21,748 bases of DNA from CAYOOP01 sp964405685 (GTDB lineage: Bacteria > Pseudomonadota > Alphaproteobacteria > Rickettsiales > SXRF01), in the NCBI GenBank assembly GCA_964405685.1, contig CAYOOP010000013.1, positions 1-21,748 of the forward strand, written 5' to 3'. The notes beneath the pieces are model-generated. The model was given only the letters and a program-made list of their open reading frames with translations. It was not told where the DNA came from and did no database searches. Every line of letters starts with the position of its first letter. Positions within the stretch are counted from its first letter, which is position 1. Positions 15,190 through 21,400 of the stretch are shown piece after piece. The translations under genes were made by a program, and so were the position numbers.

Positions 15190-15564
15190 ATGCCTACAAC
15201 GATTCGTCTTGCCCGCGGTGGTGCCAAAAAACGCCCGTTTTACCGTATTGTGGTGACCAATTCCCGCAATGCTCGTAACTCCGGCAATTTTATTGAGAAA
15301 ATCGGCACTTATAATCCTCTGCTGGTGGATGAAAACCAACAGCGTGTGGTGCTTGATGTTGAGCGCGCGAAATACTGGGTGGGCGTAGGCGCGCAATATT
15401 CTGACCGTGTGCATTATTTCCTGAATAAAGCCGGTGTGGTTTCCACCCTGCCTGCCAAATCGCCGGTCCGTAAATCCAAAAAAGATAAGGGCGAGCCTGA
15501 AGCTGCTGCTCCCGCTGCCGCCGCTCCTGCACCTGCTCCCGAAGCTGAAGCGCCTGCGGCTTAA
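15190..15564 (+). CDS. rpsP: 30S ribosomal protein S16
   Basis: S16 is a small-subunit assembly protein. The N-terminal 80 residues are typical: IRLARGGAKKRPFYRIVVTNSRNARNSGNFIEKIGTYNP, then VERAKYWVGVGAQYSDRVHYFLNKAG. The 124-residue length includes an Ala/Pro/Glu-rich tail (about 100-124), common in alphaproteobacterial S16. AAGGG lies 6 nt before the ATG. Its stop overlaps the rimM start by one base (TAATG), the usual rpsP-rimM arrangement. Confidence 0.98.
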   Translation: MPTTIRLARGGAKKRPFYRIVVTNSRNARNSGNFIEKIGTYNPLLVDENQQRVVLDVERAKYWVGVGAQYSDRVHYFLNKAGVVSTLPAKSPVRKSKKDKGEPEAAAPAAAAPAPAPEAEAPAA

Positions 15565-16076
15565 TGTCTAAGCGCCCCATTGGCGTCGTTATTGGCGCGC
15601 ATGGGATACGGGGTTTGGTTAAAGTAAAAACCGACTTCGGAAATTTTAAAGTACAACTTGAAAAACAGCCTGTAACCATCAGAGATAAAACCTATTCTGC
15701 TAAGGTTGTCGGCGCGACGCAGTCCCCCTTTATCGTGCAATTAGAAGGTATTTCTGACCGCAATGCGGCGGAAGGCCTAAGGGGTGAGGTTTTGCGCATA
15801 AAGACCCCTCACCCGTGCACGGGTGAGGGAAGCAGCGGCTCTGCCGCTGCGGGTGAGGGCGAATACAATCTGGAAGATTTGATAGGTTTTACCGTAGAAG
15901 AACACGGCAAGGTCATCGGCAAAATTAAGGCCACCTATAACTTCGGCGCGGGCGATATCCTCGAAATCGCCTACCCGGATGGTAAAACCGAAATGTTTGC
16001 CTTTAACAAACGCACGTTTCCGGATGTGGATATGGCTGCCGAGCGCGCGGTATTTGCGCGGCCAGAAGAAATCTAA
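15564..16076 (+). CDS. rimM: ribosome maturation factor RimM with in-frame repeat insertion
   Basis: RimM binds S19 and helps 16S rRNA processing in the 30S head. The 170-residue protein has the N-terminal barrel (GVVIGAHGIRGLVKVKTD, then RNAAEGLRGEVLRI) and the C-terminal PRC-barrel part (YNLEDLIGFTVEE, GAGDILEIAYPDGKTEMFAFNKRTFPDVD). Between them, residues about 81-99 (TPHPCTGEGSSGSAAAGEG) are the translation of palindromic repeat family B, placed in the natural linker between domains. The usual next genes trmD and rplS do not follow; a convergent small gene overlaps the last bases of rimM instead. Confidence 0.93.
   Translation: MSKRPIGVVIGAHGIRGLVKVKTDFGNFKVQLEKQPVTIRDKTYSAKVVGATQSPFIVQLEGISDRNAAEGLRGEVLRIKTPHPCTGEGSSGSAAAGEGEYNLEDLIGFTVEEHGKVIGKIKATYNFGAGDILEIAYPDGKTEMFAFNKRTFPDVDMAAERAVFARPEEI
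15804..15858. repeat. palindromic repeat, family B, in frame within rimM
   Basis: The hairpin CCCTCACCCGTGCACGGGTGAGGG (as stem-loop from 15806) is followed by the hairpin CAGCGGCTCTGCCGCTG and a second GGGTGAGGG. It encodes PHPCTGEG-type sequence in the rimM frame, without a stop, at the junction between the two RimM domains. Confidence 0.85.
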
Positions 16077-16342
16077 TCATAGCCTAGCGGAAACCAGATT
16101 CCTTGTCTTAAAACATTGCCGCAATTTGGCAAAACATGCTTTGAATCAAGATCGCTTAGTGAAACATCCTCAATACATCTCTCCAAATCCGGCAAAACAT
16201 CACTTTGAAAAACTTGTTCTCGTAACATCTCTAATGCATCTTCCATTGACGATGCGGTTACTCCACATCCAGGCAGAGTGCCCAAAGGGTGTGGATCATT
16301 GAGTGTCAATTTGAATTTGAACCAATAGCGATGAAGTATCAT
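16073..16342 (-). CDS. conserved-looking small protein of unknown function
   Basis: This 89-residue protein opens with RYWFKFKLTLNDPHPLGTLPGCGVTASSMEDALEML and ends with SKHVLPNCGNVLRQGIWFPLGYD. I recall similar small proteins with a GCGVTA segment and a C-terminal HVLPN...GIWFP motif in diverse bacteria, but I cannot give a function. AGAGG lies 7 nt before the ATG at 16342. It is convergent with rimM, and the two stop codons overlap by 2 bp. Its position between rimM and the tsf region, where trmD would be expected, suggests insertion or rearrangement here. Confidence 0.72.
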   Translation of the reverse strand: MILHRYWFKFKLTLNDPHPLGTLPGCGVTASSMEDALEMLREQVFQSDVLPDLERCIEDVSLSDLDSKHVLPNCGNVLRQGIWFPLGYD

Positions 16343-16437
16343 AGAGTTGCCTCTGCTATAAATTGGGGTTGAGCAAATGGCTCGAATTTGAGCGCCGTCC
16401 CCAAAAACGGATTATGAACTCTGAGGACAATTCCAAG

Positions 16438-16511
16438 CGTCATCCTCGGCCTTGAGCCGAGGATCCATCAAGAACATTACGATGGATGCTCGTGTCGAGC
16501 CCGAGCATGAC
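16438..16511. repeat. palindromic repeat, family C, copy 2
   Basis: It starts CGTCATCCTCGGCC and ends CGAGCATGAC, with an inner hairpin CCTCGGCCTTGAGCCGAGG (16444-16462). It lies in the 180-bp space between the small unknown gene and the end of tsf. Apart from this repeat I see no gene there. As a hairpin just past the tsf stop it could protect the 3' end of the rpsB-tsf transcript, which is inference. Confidence 0.8.
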
Positions 16512-16522
16512 AGCTAAGATAA

Positions 16523-17449
16523 TTACCCATTCACTGCTTTGGCGACTTCGGCGGCGAAGTCGGTCGCTATTTTTTCGACGCCTTCGCCGAGGCGGAAGCA
16601 GACGAAACCGGTGCATTTGATAGGTTTTCCGGCTTCTTTGCTGGCTGTTTCGATCACATCTTTGATCTTGGTTTTGCCGTCGATCACGAAGAGTTGTTCG
16701 AGCAGAACCACTTCTTCGTAATATTTACGCACGCGGCCTTCGACCATTTTTTCGATGACTTCGGCAGGCTTGCCGGAGGCTTGCGCTTGCTCGCGGTAGA
16801 CGGCGCGTTCGCGCTCAAGCTTGGATGCTTCTACGTGTGATACATCGAGTGCATCAGGTTTTGCGGCCGCAACGTGCATGGCAATTTGCTTGCCCAGCGG
16901 CTCGAGTTTGCCGAGGTCCGCTTCGGATTCCAAACCCACCAATACGCCGATTTTGCCCATGCCGGGAGCGGCTGCACTGTGAACATAGCTGCACACCACA
17001 CCTTTGGTGACGCCTATGATGGCGGCGCGGCGCAGGTTCATGTTCTCGCCGATGACGGCGATGGCGTCCGTCACGGTTTCCGCAACAGTTTTGCCGTGGC
17101 CGTCTTTGGTGGTTTTGAGTTCTTCAACGTCGCCTACCGAGTGGCGGAGTGCCAGCTCAGCGGTTGCTTTGGCGAGGGTTTGGAATTTGTCGTTTTTGGC
17201 GACGAAATCAGTTTCGGAGTTGAGCTCAATCATAGCACCCTTGGTGCCTTCAACGCTCACTGCAACCAAGCCCTCAGCCGCCACACGGCCGGATTTTTTG
17301 GCGGCAGAAGAGAGGCCTTTTTTGCGTAGCCAGTCAATCGCTTCTTCGAAATTACCAGCGGTCGCTTCGAGCGCTTTTTTGCAATCCATCATCCCCGCAC
17401 CGGTGGTTTCGCGGAGGTTTTTGACATGTTCAGCAGTAAAATTAGACAT
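16523..17449 (-). CDS. tsf: translation elongation factor Ts
   Basis: EF-Ts is the nucleotide exchange factor for EF-Tu. The 308-residue length is typical. The sequence has the N-terminal UBA-like domain with VKNLRETTGAGMMDCKKAL (residues 9-27) and the nucleotide-exchange motif ELNSETDFVAKNDKF (TDFV at 80-83). The two core subdomains contain MHVAAAKPDAL and the C-terminal VLLEQLFVIDGKTKI. AAGGA lies about 7 nt before the ATG at 17449. It follows rpsB, as usual, but a palindromic repeat sits in between. Confidence 0.98.
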   Translation of the reverse strand: MSNFTAEHVKNLRETTGAGMMDCKKALEATAGNFEEAIDWLRKKGLSSAAKKSGRVAAEGLVAVSVEGTKGAMIELNSETDFVAKNDKFQTLAKATAELALRHSVGDVEELKTTKDGHGKTVAETVTDAIAVIGENMNLRRAAIIGVTKGVVCSYVHSAAAPGMGKIGVLVGLESEADLGKLEPLGKQIAMHVAAAKPDALDVSHVEASKLERERAVYREQAQASGKPAEVIEKMVEGRVRKYYEEVVLLEQLFVIDGKTKIKDVIETASKEAGKPIKCTGFVCFRLGEGVEKIATDFAAEVAKAVNG

Positions 17450-17475
17450 ACGTTTTCCTTTGTATTTGATGTGAT

Positions 17476-17554
17476 GTCATTGCGAGGGCTTTAGCCCGAA
17501 GCAATCCATCTCTCCTAGTCTAGGCGTGGATTGCTTCGCTATGCTCGCAATGAC
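17476..17554. repeat. palindromic repeat, family A, copy 3, between rpsB and tsf
   Basis: The left end GTCATTGCGAGG and right end CTCGCAATGAC form outer arms. Inside are GAAGCAATCCATC and GTGGATTGCTTCG. It occupies most of the 111-bp rpsB-tsf gap and would fold into a long hairpin in the shared mRNA. Confidence 0.93.
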
Positions 17555-17560
17555 GAATTA

Positions 17561-18466
17561 TCAAGCAGCGGGTTCTTCGGATTCAGCGGCGTCAGTGGCA
17601 CCTTCGGCGACCTTGCGGCTTGGTTTTTTAGTGACAACGGCTGGGGCCTTTTTCGTACCAGCTTTGCCGCCTTTACCGCGTGCCTGGCCTTTTTTCTCGC
17701 CTTCGTCTTCTTTGACTTCCGCTTGCACTTCAAACGAGTTCGGCGCTTCCACTTTCGCTTCGCGCGGGTTGCGGGAAACGGCTTGGGAGATGCCGGCCAG
17801 TGCTGCATCCGCAATCAAATCGCAATAGAGTTTGATCGCGCGGATCGAGTCATCATTACCCGGAATCGGGTAGGTCACGCCGTCCATTGATGCGTTGCTG
17901 TCAACGATTGCAACCACTGGAATACCGAGGCGTGCTGCTTCCGCAATCGCCAAATCTTCCTTCGTGGTATCGATCACGAAAATCAAATTTGGCAGGCCGC
18001 CCATGTCTTTGATACCGCCCAGAGACGATTCCAATTTCACGCGCTCGCGCGACATTTGCAGCAATTCTTTCTTGGTGAAACCCGCGTTGTCGCCCTCGAG
18101 TTGCTCGTCGAGTTTGCGCAGGTGGCGGATGGAATTTTGAATGGTTTGCCAGTTGGTGAGGAGCCCACCGAGCCAGCGGTTGTTGATGTAATATTGGCCG
18201 CAGCGTTTTGCAGAATCAACGACGACATCCGCCGCTTGGCGCTTGGTGCCAACAAACAGCAGACGGCCGTTTTGCGACATGACGGTGCGCACGGCTTCGA
18301 GTGCTTGGTTCAACATCGGCGCGGTTTTGCCGAGGTCGATGATGTGGATGCCATTGCGGACACCGTAGAGATACGGTGCCATTTTGGGGTTCCAGCGTTT
18401 GGTTTTGTGGCCGAAGTGCACGCCTGCTTCAATGAGGTCGCGCATCGCGAATGCGGGTTGAGACAT
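17561..18466 (-). CDS. rpsB: 30S ribosomal protein S2
   Basis: S2 joins late in 30S assembly and contacts S1. Residues 1-230 are canonical: MRDLIEAGVHFGHKTKRWNP, NRWLGGLLTNWQTI, LPNLIFVIDTTKEDLAI and GIPVVAIVDSN. Residues of about 231-301 form a Lys/Glu/Ala-rich tail (KGQARGKGGKAGTKKAPAVV and on), a type of extension seen in alphaproteobacterial S2. The start at 18466 is chosen because AAGGA lies 7 nt upstream and the homology begins there; a longer frame to 18565 runs through the leader. It is co-transcribed with tsf. Confidence 0.98.
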   Translation of the reverse strand: MSQPAFAMRDLIEAGVHFGHKTKRWNPKMAPYLYGVRNGIHIIDLGKTAPMLNQALEAVRTVMSQNGRLLFVGTKRQAADVVVDSAKRCGQYYINNRWLGGLLTNWQTIQNSIRHLRKLDEQLEGDNAGFTKKELLQMSRERVKLESSLGGIKDMGGLPNLIFVIDTTKEDLAIAEAARLGIPVVAIVDSNASMDGVTYPIPGNDDSIRAIKLYCDLIADAALAGISQAVSRNPREAKVEAPNSFEVQAEVKEDEGEKKGQARGKGGKAGTKKAPAVVTKKPSRKVAEGATDAAESEEPAA

Positions 18467-18495
18467 ATTCAAATCCTTTTTCCGGTTAAACGTCT

Positions 18496-18539
18496 GCGGG
18501 GTGAAAGGGCCAATTGCTTGGCACCGGAAAGCACTCCGC
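18496..18539 (-). promoter_or_regulatory. structured rpsB 5' leader (putative autoregulatory RNA)
   Basis: On the minus strand, GCGGAGTG (18539-18532) pairs with CACCCCGC (18503-18496) apart from one mismatch. Between them is a perfect hairpin GCCAA-GCAA-TTGGC (18522-18509) with a GNRA loop. The structure ends 29 nt before the S2 start codon within a leader of about 100 nt. S2 leaders that bind S2 are known in other bacteria; that this one does so is inference. Confidence 0.5.
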
Positions 18540-18576
18540 ATGTGAATTTCTTTGAGTTTTCCCAAAGAGAGCGGGG

Positions 18577-18605
18577 TATATAGGCGAAAATAGGGGTGTT
18601 TGCAA
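18577..18605 (-). promoter_or_regulatory. strong sigma70-type promoter for rpsB-tsf
   Basis: Minus-strand TTGCAA (18605-18600), a 17-bp spacer, then TATATA (18582-18577). Predicted transcription start near 18570, giving a leader of about 100 nt. The promoter is close to the end of higA (18613), so the two units are separate. Confidence 0.75.
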
Positions 18606-18612
18606 GGGGTTT

Positions 18613-18912
18613 TTAGGCGCCCGGTCTTGATTCCATGGGCTGCACATGCTTACGAATGCTAGCGCCAACCTCTTGTTCAGCAAGCCGTAATTCGTATTGT
18701 TTTTGCAGGTTTAGCCAGAATTCGGCGGAGGTACCAAGCCAGCGGGCGAGTCTGAGGGCCGTATCTGCTGTGACTGCGCGTTTGCTATTTAAAATCTGCG
18801 TGATGCGGTTAGTGGGTACACCCAGGATTTCCGATACCTTGCGGGCGCTCATGTTCAATTCAGTCAATTCATCGGCGAGGATGGTTCCGGGGTGGATGGC
18901 AGTGCGTGGCAT
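18613..18912 (-). CDS. higA: HigA-family antitoxin (XRE-type DNA-binding protein)
   Basis: This 99-residue protein has the HigA signature: HPGTILADELTELNMSARKVSEILGVPTNRITQILNSKRAVTADTALRLARWLGTSAEFWLNLQKQYELRLAEQ. It is a helix-turn-helix domain followed by the conserved aromatic helix. It neutralises the HigB RNase and represses its own operon. The start at 18912 has GGAG 5 nt upstream, overlapping the toxin stop region. The toxin gene precedes it by 8 bp, the inverted order typical of higBA. Confidence 0.95.
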   Translation of the reverse strand: MPRTAIHPGTILADELTELNMSARKVSEILGVPTNRITQILNSKRAVTADTALRLARWLGTSAEFWLNLQKQYELRLAEQEVGASIRKHVQPMESRPGA

Positions 18913-18920
18913 AAACTCTC

Positions 18921-19202
18921 CTAGTGGTAATCGACGATTTCGATGTTGTAGGGTGCATTTGCGCCTTCCGGCCATTCAAAGCAAATGCGCCAGCGGTCGT
19001 TGGCGCGGATGCTGTATTGTCCTTTGCGATCACCCGTCAGCGCGTGCAGCCGGTTGCTGGGTAAGGCGGCTAAATCGCGCACAGAAATTGCAGCTTCCAA
19101 AATCTCCAATCGTTTTTCAATTTGTAGCTTAACCGGTGCCAGCTCGCGTACAAACTCACCGTTTGCAAACCGTTCTGTCCGCCTGTCTCGATACTGTTTC
19201 AT
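18921..19202 (-). CDS. higB: HigB-family toxin (RelE/ParE-like mRNA interferase)
   Basis: This 93-residue protein is full length for HigB: KQYRDRRTERFANG at the start, then LEAAISVRDLAALPSNRLHALTGDRKGQYSIRANDRWRICFEWPEGANAPYNIEIVDYH. The closing motifs GQYSIRxNDxWRICF and VEIVDYH-like are hallmarks. Family members cut mRNA on the ribosome. It is encoded directly upstream of its antitoxin. The predicted -10 abuts the ATG, so the mRNA may be nearly leaderless. Confidence 0.95.
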   Translation of the reverse strand: MKQYRDRRTERFANGEFVRELAPVKLQIEKRLEILEAAISVRDLAALPSNRLHALTGDRKGQYSIRANDRWRICFEWPEGANAPYNIEIVDYH

Positions 19203-19230
19203 GTTATCACAACGTTACGTGTTACGTCAA
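19203..19230 (-). promoter_or_regulatory. candidate higBA promoter/operator
   Basis: Minus-strand TTGACG (19230-19225), 16 bp, then GATAAC (19208-19203) preceded by TG. The spacer carries repeated GTAAC units (CACGTAAC, CGTAAC), a possible HigA operator. The hexamer directly touches the higB start codon, which is unusual. Confidence 0.4.
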
Positions 19231-19238
19231 GCGTATAT

Positions 19239-19907
19239 TTACCCCTTAAACCCACGCGCGACCACGAACATTTCGGGGGATTCCTTGCGGCTGGACTTGG
19301 GTTTCATGTGGGTGACGGTTTCGAATTTGCGTTTCATTTCAGAAAGAAGCGCCGCTTCCGTACCCCCTTGCCAGACTTTGGCGACAAACGTGCCGCCGGG
19401 TTCTAATACACCGCAAGCGAAGTGGAATGCGGCTTCTACCAGGCCGATAATGCGTAAATGGTCCGTACCGCCATGGCCGGTGGCGTTTGGTGCCATGTCC
19501 GACAGCACCACATCCACCTTGCCGCCCGCCATTTCCTGAAGTCTTTGGGGCGCAGAGTCATCCATAAAATCCAGCTGAATCGCCTCCGCGCCGGGCACGG
19601 GGGGGATGTCGAGCAAATCAATCCCAAACACGCGCGGTTTTTTGGGGGTGGATTTAATCCGTGCCGCCGCAATCTGCAGCCAGCCGCCGGGTGCCGCGCC
19701 CAAATCCAGCACCGTCATGCCCGGTTTCAAAAACTGATATTTATCATCCAGCTCCATGAGCTTAAACGCCGCCCGCGAGCGGTAGCCCTCCTTCTGCGCG
19801 CGCTGCACATACGGATCATTCAACTGCCGCTGCAGCCACATGGTGGAAGAAATCTTCCGCCCCTTCGCGGTTTTGACGCGCGTTTTTTCTGTGCGGTGGT
19901 TGCTCAT
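19239..19907 (-). CDS. rlmE: 23S rRNA (uridine-2'-O-)methyltransferase RlmE (FtsJ/RrmJ)
   Basis: RlmE methylates the 2'-O of U2552 in the 23S A-loop, using SAM. The 222-residue protein has the SAM motif TVLDLGAAPGGW (residues 65-76) and the catalytic tetrad Lys49 (SRAAFKL), Asp137 (LSDMAPNATGH), Lys177 (FVAKVWQGG) and Glu209 (SSRKESPEMFVVA). All family landmarks are present. The N-terminus is slightly longer and more basic than in E. coli. Its ATG overlaps the stop of the upstream ppx/gppA gene by 4 bp, so it is translated by coupling. Confidence 0.97.
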   Translation of the reverse strand: MSNHRTEKTRVKTAKGRKISSTMWLQRQLNDPYVQRAQKEGYRSRAAFKLMELDDKYQFLKPGMTVLDLGAAPGGWLQIAAARIKSTPKKPRVFGIDLLDIPPVPGAEAIQLDFMDDSAPQRLQEMAGGKVDVVLSDMAPNATGHGGTDHLRIIGLVEAAFHFACGVLEPGGTFVAKVWQGGTEAALLSEMKRKFETVTHMKPKSSRKESPEMFVVARGFKG

Positions 19908-20935
19908 GCTTGCCCCTGCAACAGCGAAATAATTATTCCCTCGCGGACGCCGCGGTCGGCGATGGTGATGTCGCTGGTGGGCCAGATGTTGCTGATGGCG
20001 TCGAAAATGGCGCAGCCGGAGATGATGAAATCGACGCGGTCGGGGCCGATGCAGGGGTGGTTGAAACGCTCGCTGGGGCGCATTTTGAGCAGGGTGGTGA
20101 TGGTATCGCGCAAATCGGTGATGCTGAGTTTGATGCCGTCAATTTTCGCGCGGTCGTAGCGGGGCAGGCCTAAGTGAATGGCCGCCAGCGTCGTTACCGT
20201 GCCGGAGGTGGAGATCATTTGCACGCGCTTGTTGCCGATCGTGTCGCTGATTTCGTTGGCTTCTTCAAACGGCTCGATGCGCTTGGCGACGTAATCCACC
20301 ATGTCGCGATACGTCATATCCACAAAGTCATAGCCGCCGAAGCGGTCCATCAGATTCATGACGCCGCAGTCGATCGACAGCCAATCGGAAATGGTACTGC
20401 CTTTGTCGTGTTTGGGGTCCACGTCAATCCACATCAGCTCCGTGCTGCCGCCGCCGATATCGAACACAATGGCGCGATTGGCGGTTTCGGTGAGCAGTGA
20501 CGCGCAGCCCAAAAATGCAAGCCGGGCTTCTTCTTCGCTGGAAATCACATCAATCGTGAGGTCCAGTTCGGATTTGACCCGTTTCAGGAATTCTTTGGTG
20601 TTTTCCGCCTTGCGCGCCACTTCGGTGGCTACAAATCGGGATAGGTGAACCTCATGCCGATCCAGCTTTTTCTTGCAGACTTTGAGCGCTTCAATCGTGC
20701 GCTCCATGCCCGCTTCGGAAATCTTCCCCGTTTTACTGACACCTTCGCCTAGCTTCACAATTCGCGAAAAACTTTCCATCACTTTCAGCTGCGGCGCCGG
20801 CGTGTTGCCTTGCTCCACCGAGGCAATCAGCAAACGGCAATTATTGGTGCCGAGGTCAAGCGCCGCATACAACGGCGCATGCGCGGGTCTGGCTGTGGGA
20901 GAGGGTTTGCTATGCGGGGCGTGTTTGGGGTTCAT
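19904..20935 (-). CDS. Ppx/GppA family phosphatase (exopolyphosphatase-type)
   Basis: Enzymes of this family hydrolyse inorganic polyphosphate or pppGpp. The 343-residue protein has the actin-like ATPase fold: phosphate-1 loop YAALDLGTNNCRLL (residues 23-36), ATEVARKAEN, the catalytic acidic segment ISSEEEARLAFLG (131-143), phosphate-2 loop IVFDIGGGSTELMWID (157-171) and ISTSGTVTTLAA. It lacks the C-terminal HD-like domain of E. coli Ppx, like most short alphaproteobacterial forms, so Ppx and GppA cannot be told apart here. It forms an operon with rlmE. A family B repeat begins about 40 bp upstream of its start, leaving little room for a promoter. Confidence 0.93.
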   Translation of the reverse strand: MNPKHAPHSKPSPTARPAHAPLYAALDLGTNNCRLLIASVEQGNTPAPQLKVMESFSRIVKLGEGVSKTGKISEAGMERTIEALKVCKKKLDRHEVHLSRFVATEVARKAENTKEFLKRVKSELDLTIDVISSEEEARLAFLGCASLLTETANRAIVFDIGGGSTELMWIDVDPKHDKGSTISDWLSIDCGVMNLMDRFGGYDFVDMTYRDMVDYVAKRIEPFEEANEISDTIGNKRVQMISTSGTVTTLAAIHLGLPRYDRAKIDGIKLSITDLRDTITTLLKMRPSERFNHPCIGPDRVDFIISGCAIFDAISNIWPTSDITIADRGVREGIIISLLQGQA

Positions 20936-20976
20936 GCCAGATGGATAGCAGTACCAGGGGACGCGCGCAACTCTAA

Positions 20977-21073
20977 CCTCCCCCGCTTGCGGGGGAGGGC
21001 AACGAAGCTTACGCTGAAAGCGTTAGCGTAGTGGGTGGGGGATTCCCCCCTGAATCCCCCCGCACGCGGGGGG
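20977..21073. repeat. composite palindromic repeat, family B, at the kinase remnant boundary
   Basis: The first hairpin CCTCCCCCGCTTGCGGGGGAGG (20977-20998 as stem-loop), a central imperfect stem around TTACGCTGAAAGCGTTAGCG, and the last hairpin CCCCCCGCACGCGGGGGG (21056-21073). The architecture matches the copy at 5828-5968. It separates ppx/gppA from the truncated kinase sequence. Confidence 0.85.
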
Positions 21074-21333
21074 AACATCAGCATGCCAAGATTAGTGTTT
21101 CCCTGATTCAGAAAGATCAGCAAATCACGCTTCAAATTCGTGATAACGGCGTAGGTTTTCCCCCTGATAAGATCGAGGAATGTTTTGAACCTTACGTCAC
21201 CAGCCGCGCCAAAGGCACGGGACTCGGCCTTTCCATCACCAAGAAAATTATTGAAGATCATAAGGGTAACATAGCGCTTTCAAACCATCCGCAAGGCGGT
21301 GCATTGGTGACTGTCACATTTTTGCAAGTATAG
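21074..21333 (+). pseudogene. C-terminal remnant of an NtrY-like sensor histidine kinase
   Basis: The frame encodes the last part of a GHKL ATPase domain: IRDNGVGFPPDKIEE (G1 box), CFEPYVTSRAKGTGLGLSITKKIIEDHKG (F and G2 boxes), GGALVTVTFLQV and a stop at 21331-21333. The wording EPYVTSRAKGTGLGL...IIEDHKG is typical of NtrY-type nitrogen sensors. The N box, dimerisation domain with the phospho-His, and all sensor parts are absent. Sequence similarity begins around 21085, directly after a family B repeat, and the frame upstream runs through that repeat to a stop at 21028-21030. So the gene is broken, or an assembly join lies at the repeat. Confidence 0.85.
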
Positions 21334-21334
21334 C

Positions 21335-21362
21335 TTGGTTTCTCGCCACACTGTGGTATAAA
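21335..21362 (+). promoter_or_regulatory. candidate extended -10 promoter
   Basis: TTGGTT (21335-21340), 16 bp, then TATAAA (21357-21362) preceded by TGG, an extended -10. The small palindrome CCACACTGTGG (21346-21356) lies in the spacer and could be an operator. It fits the gene starting at 21401. Confidence 0.5.
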
Positions 21363-21400
21363 TGCCGCAGTTGATTCAAGCATTCATGATAAGGAGCACT

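Noticed and set aside
3648..17554. Recurring palindromic repeats as a CRISPR array
   Set aside because: Copies are kilobases apart, imperfect inverted repeats without spacers, and no cas genes are present.
18467..18565. N-terminal extension of S2 to 18565
   Set aside because: S2 homology starts at 18466 with a good Shine-Dalgarno site; the extension is the structured leader.
20977..21073. Insertion sequence next to the kinase remnant
   Set aside because: No transposase frame, and the element is under 100 bp with the same architecture as other family B repeats.
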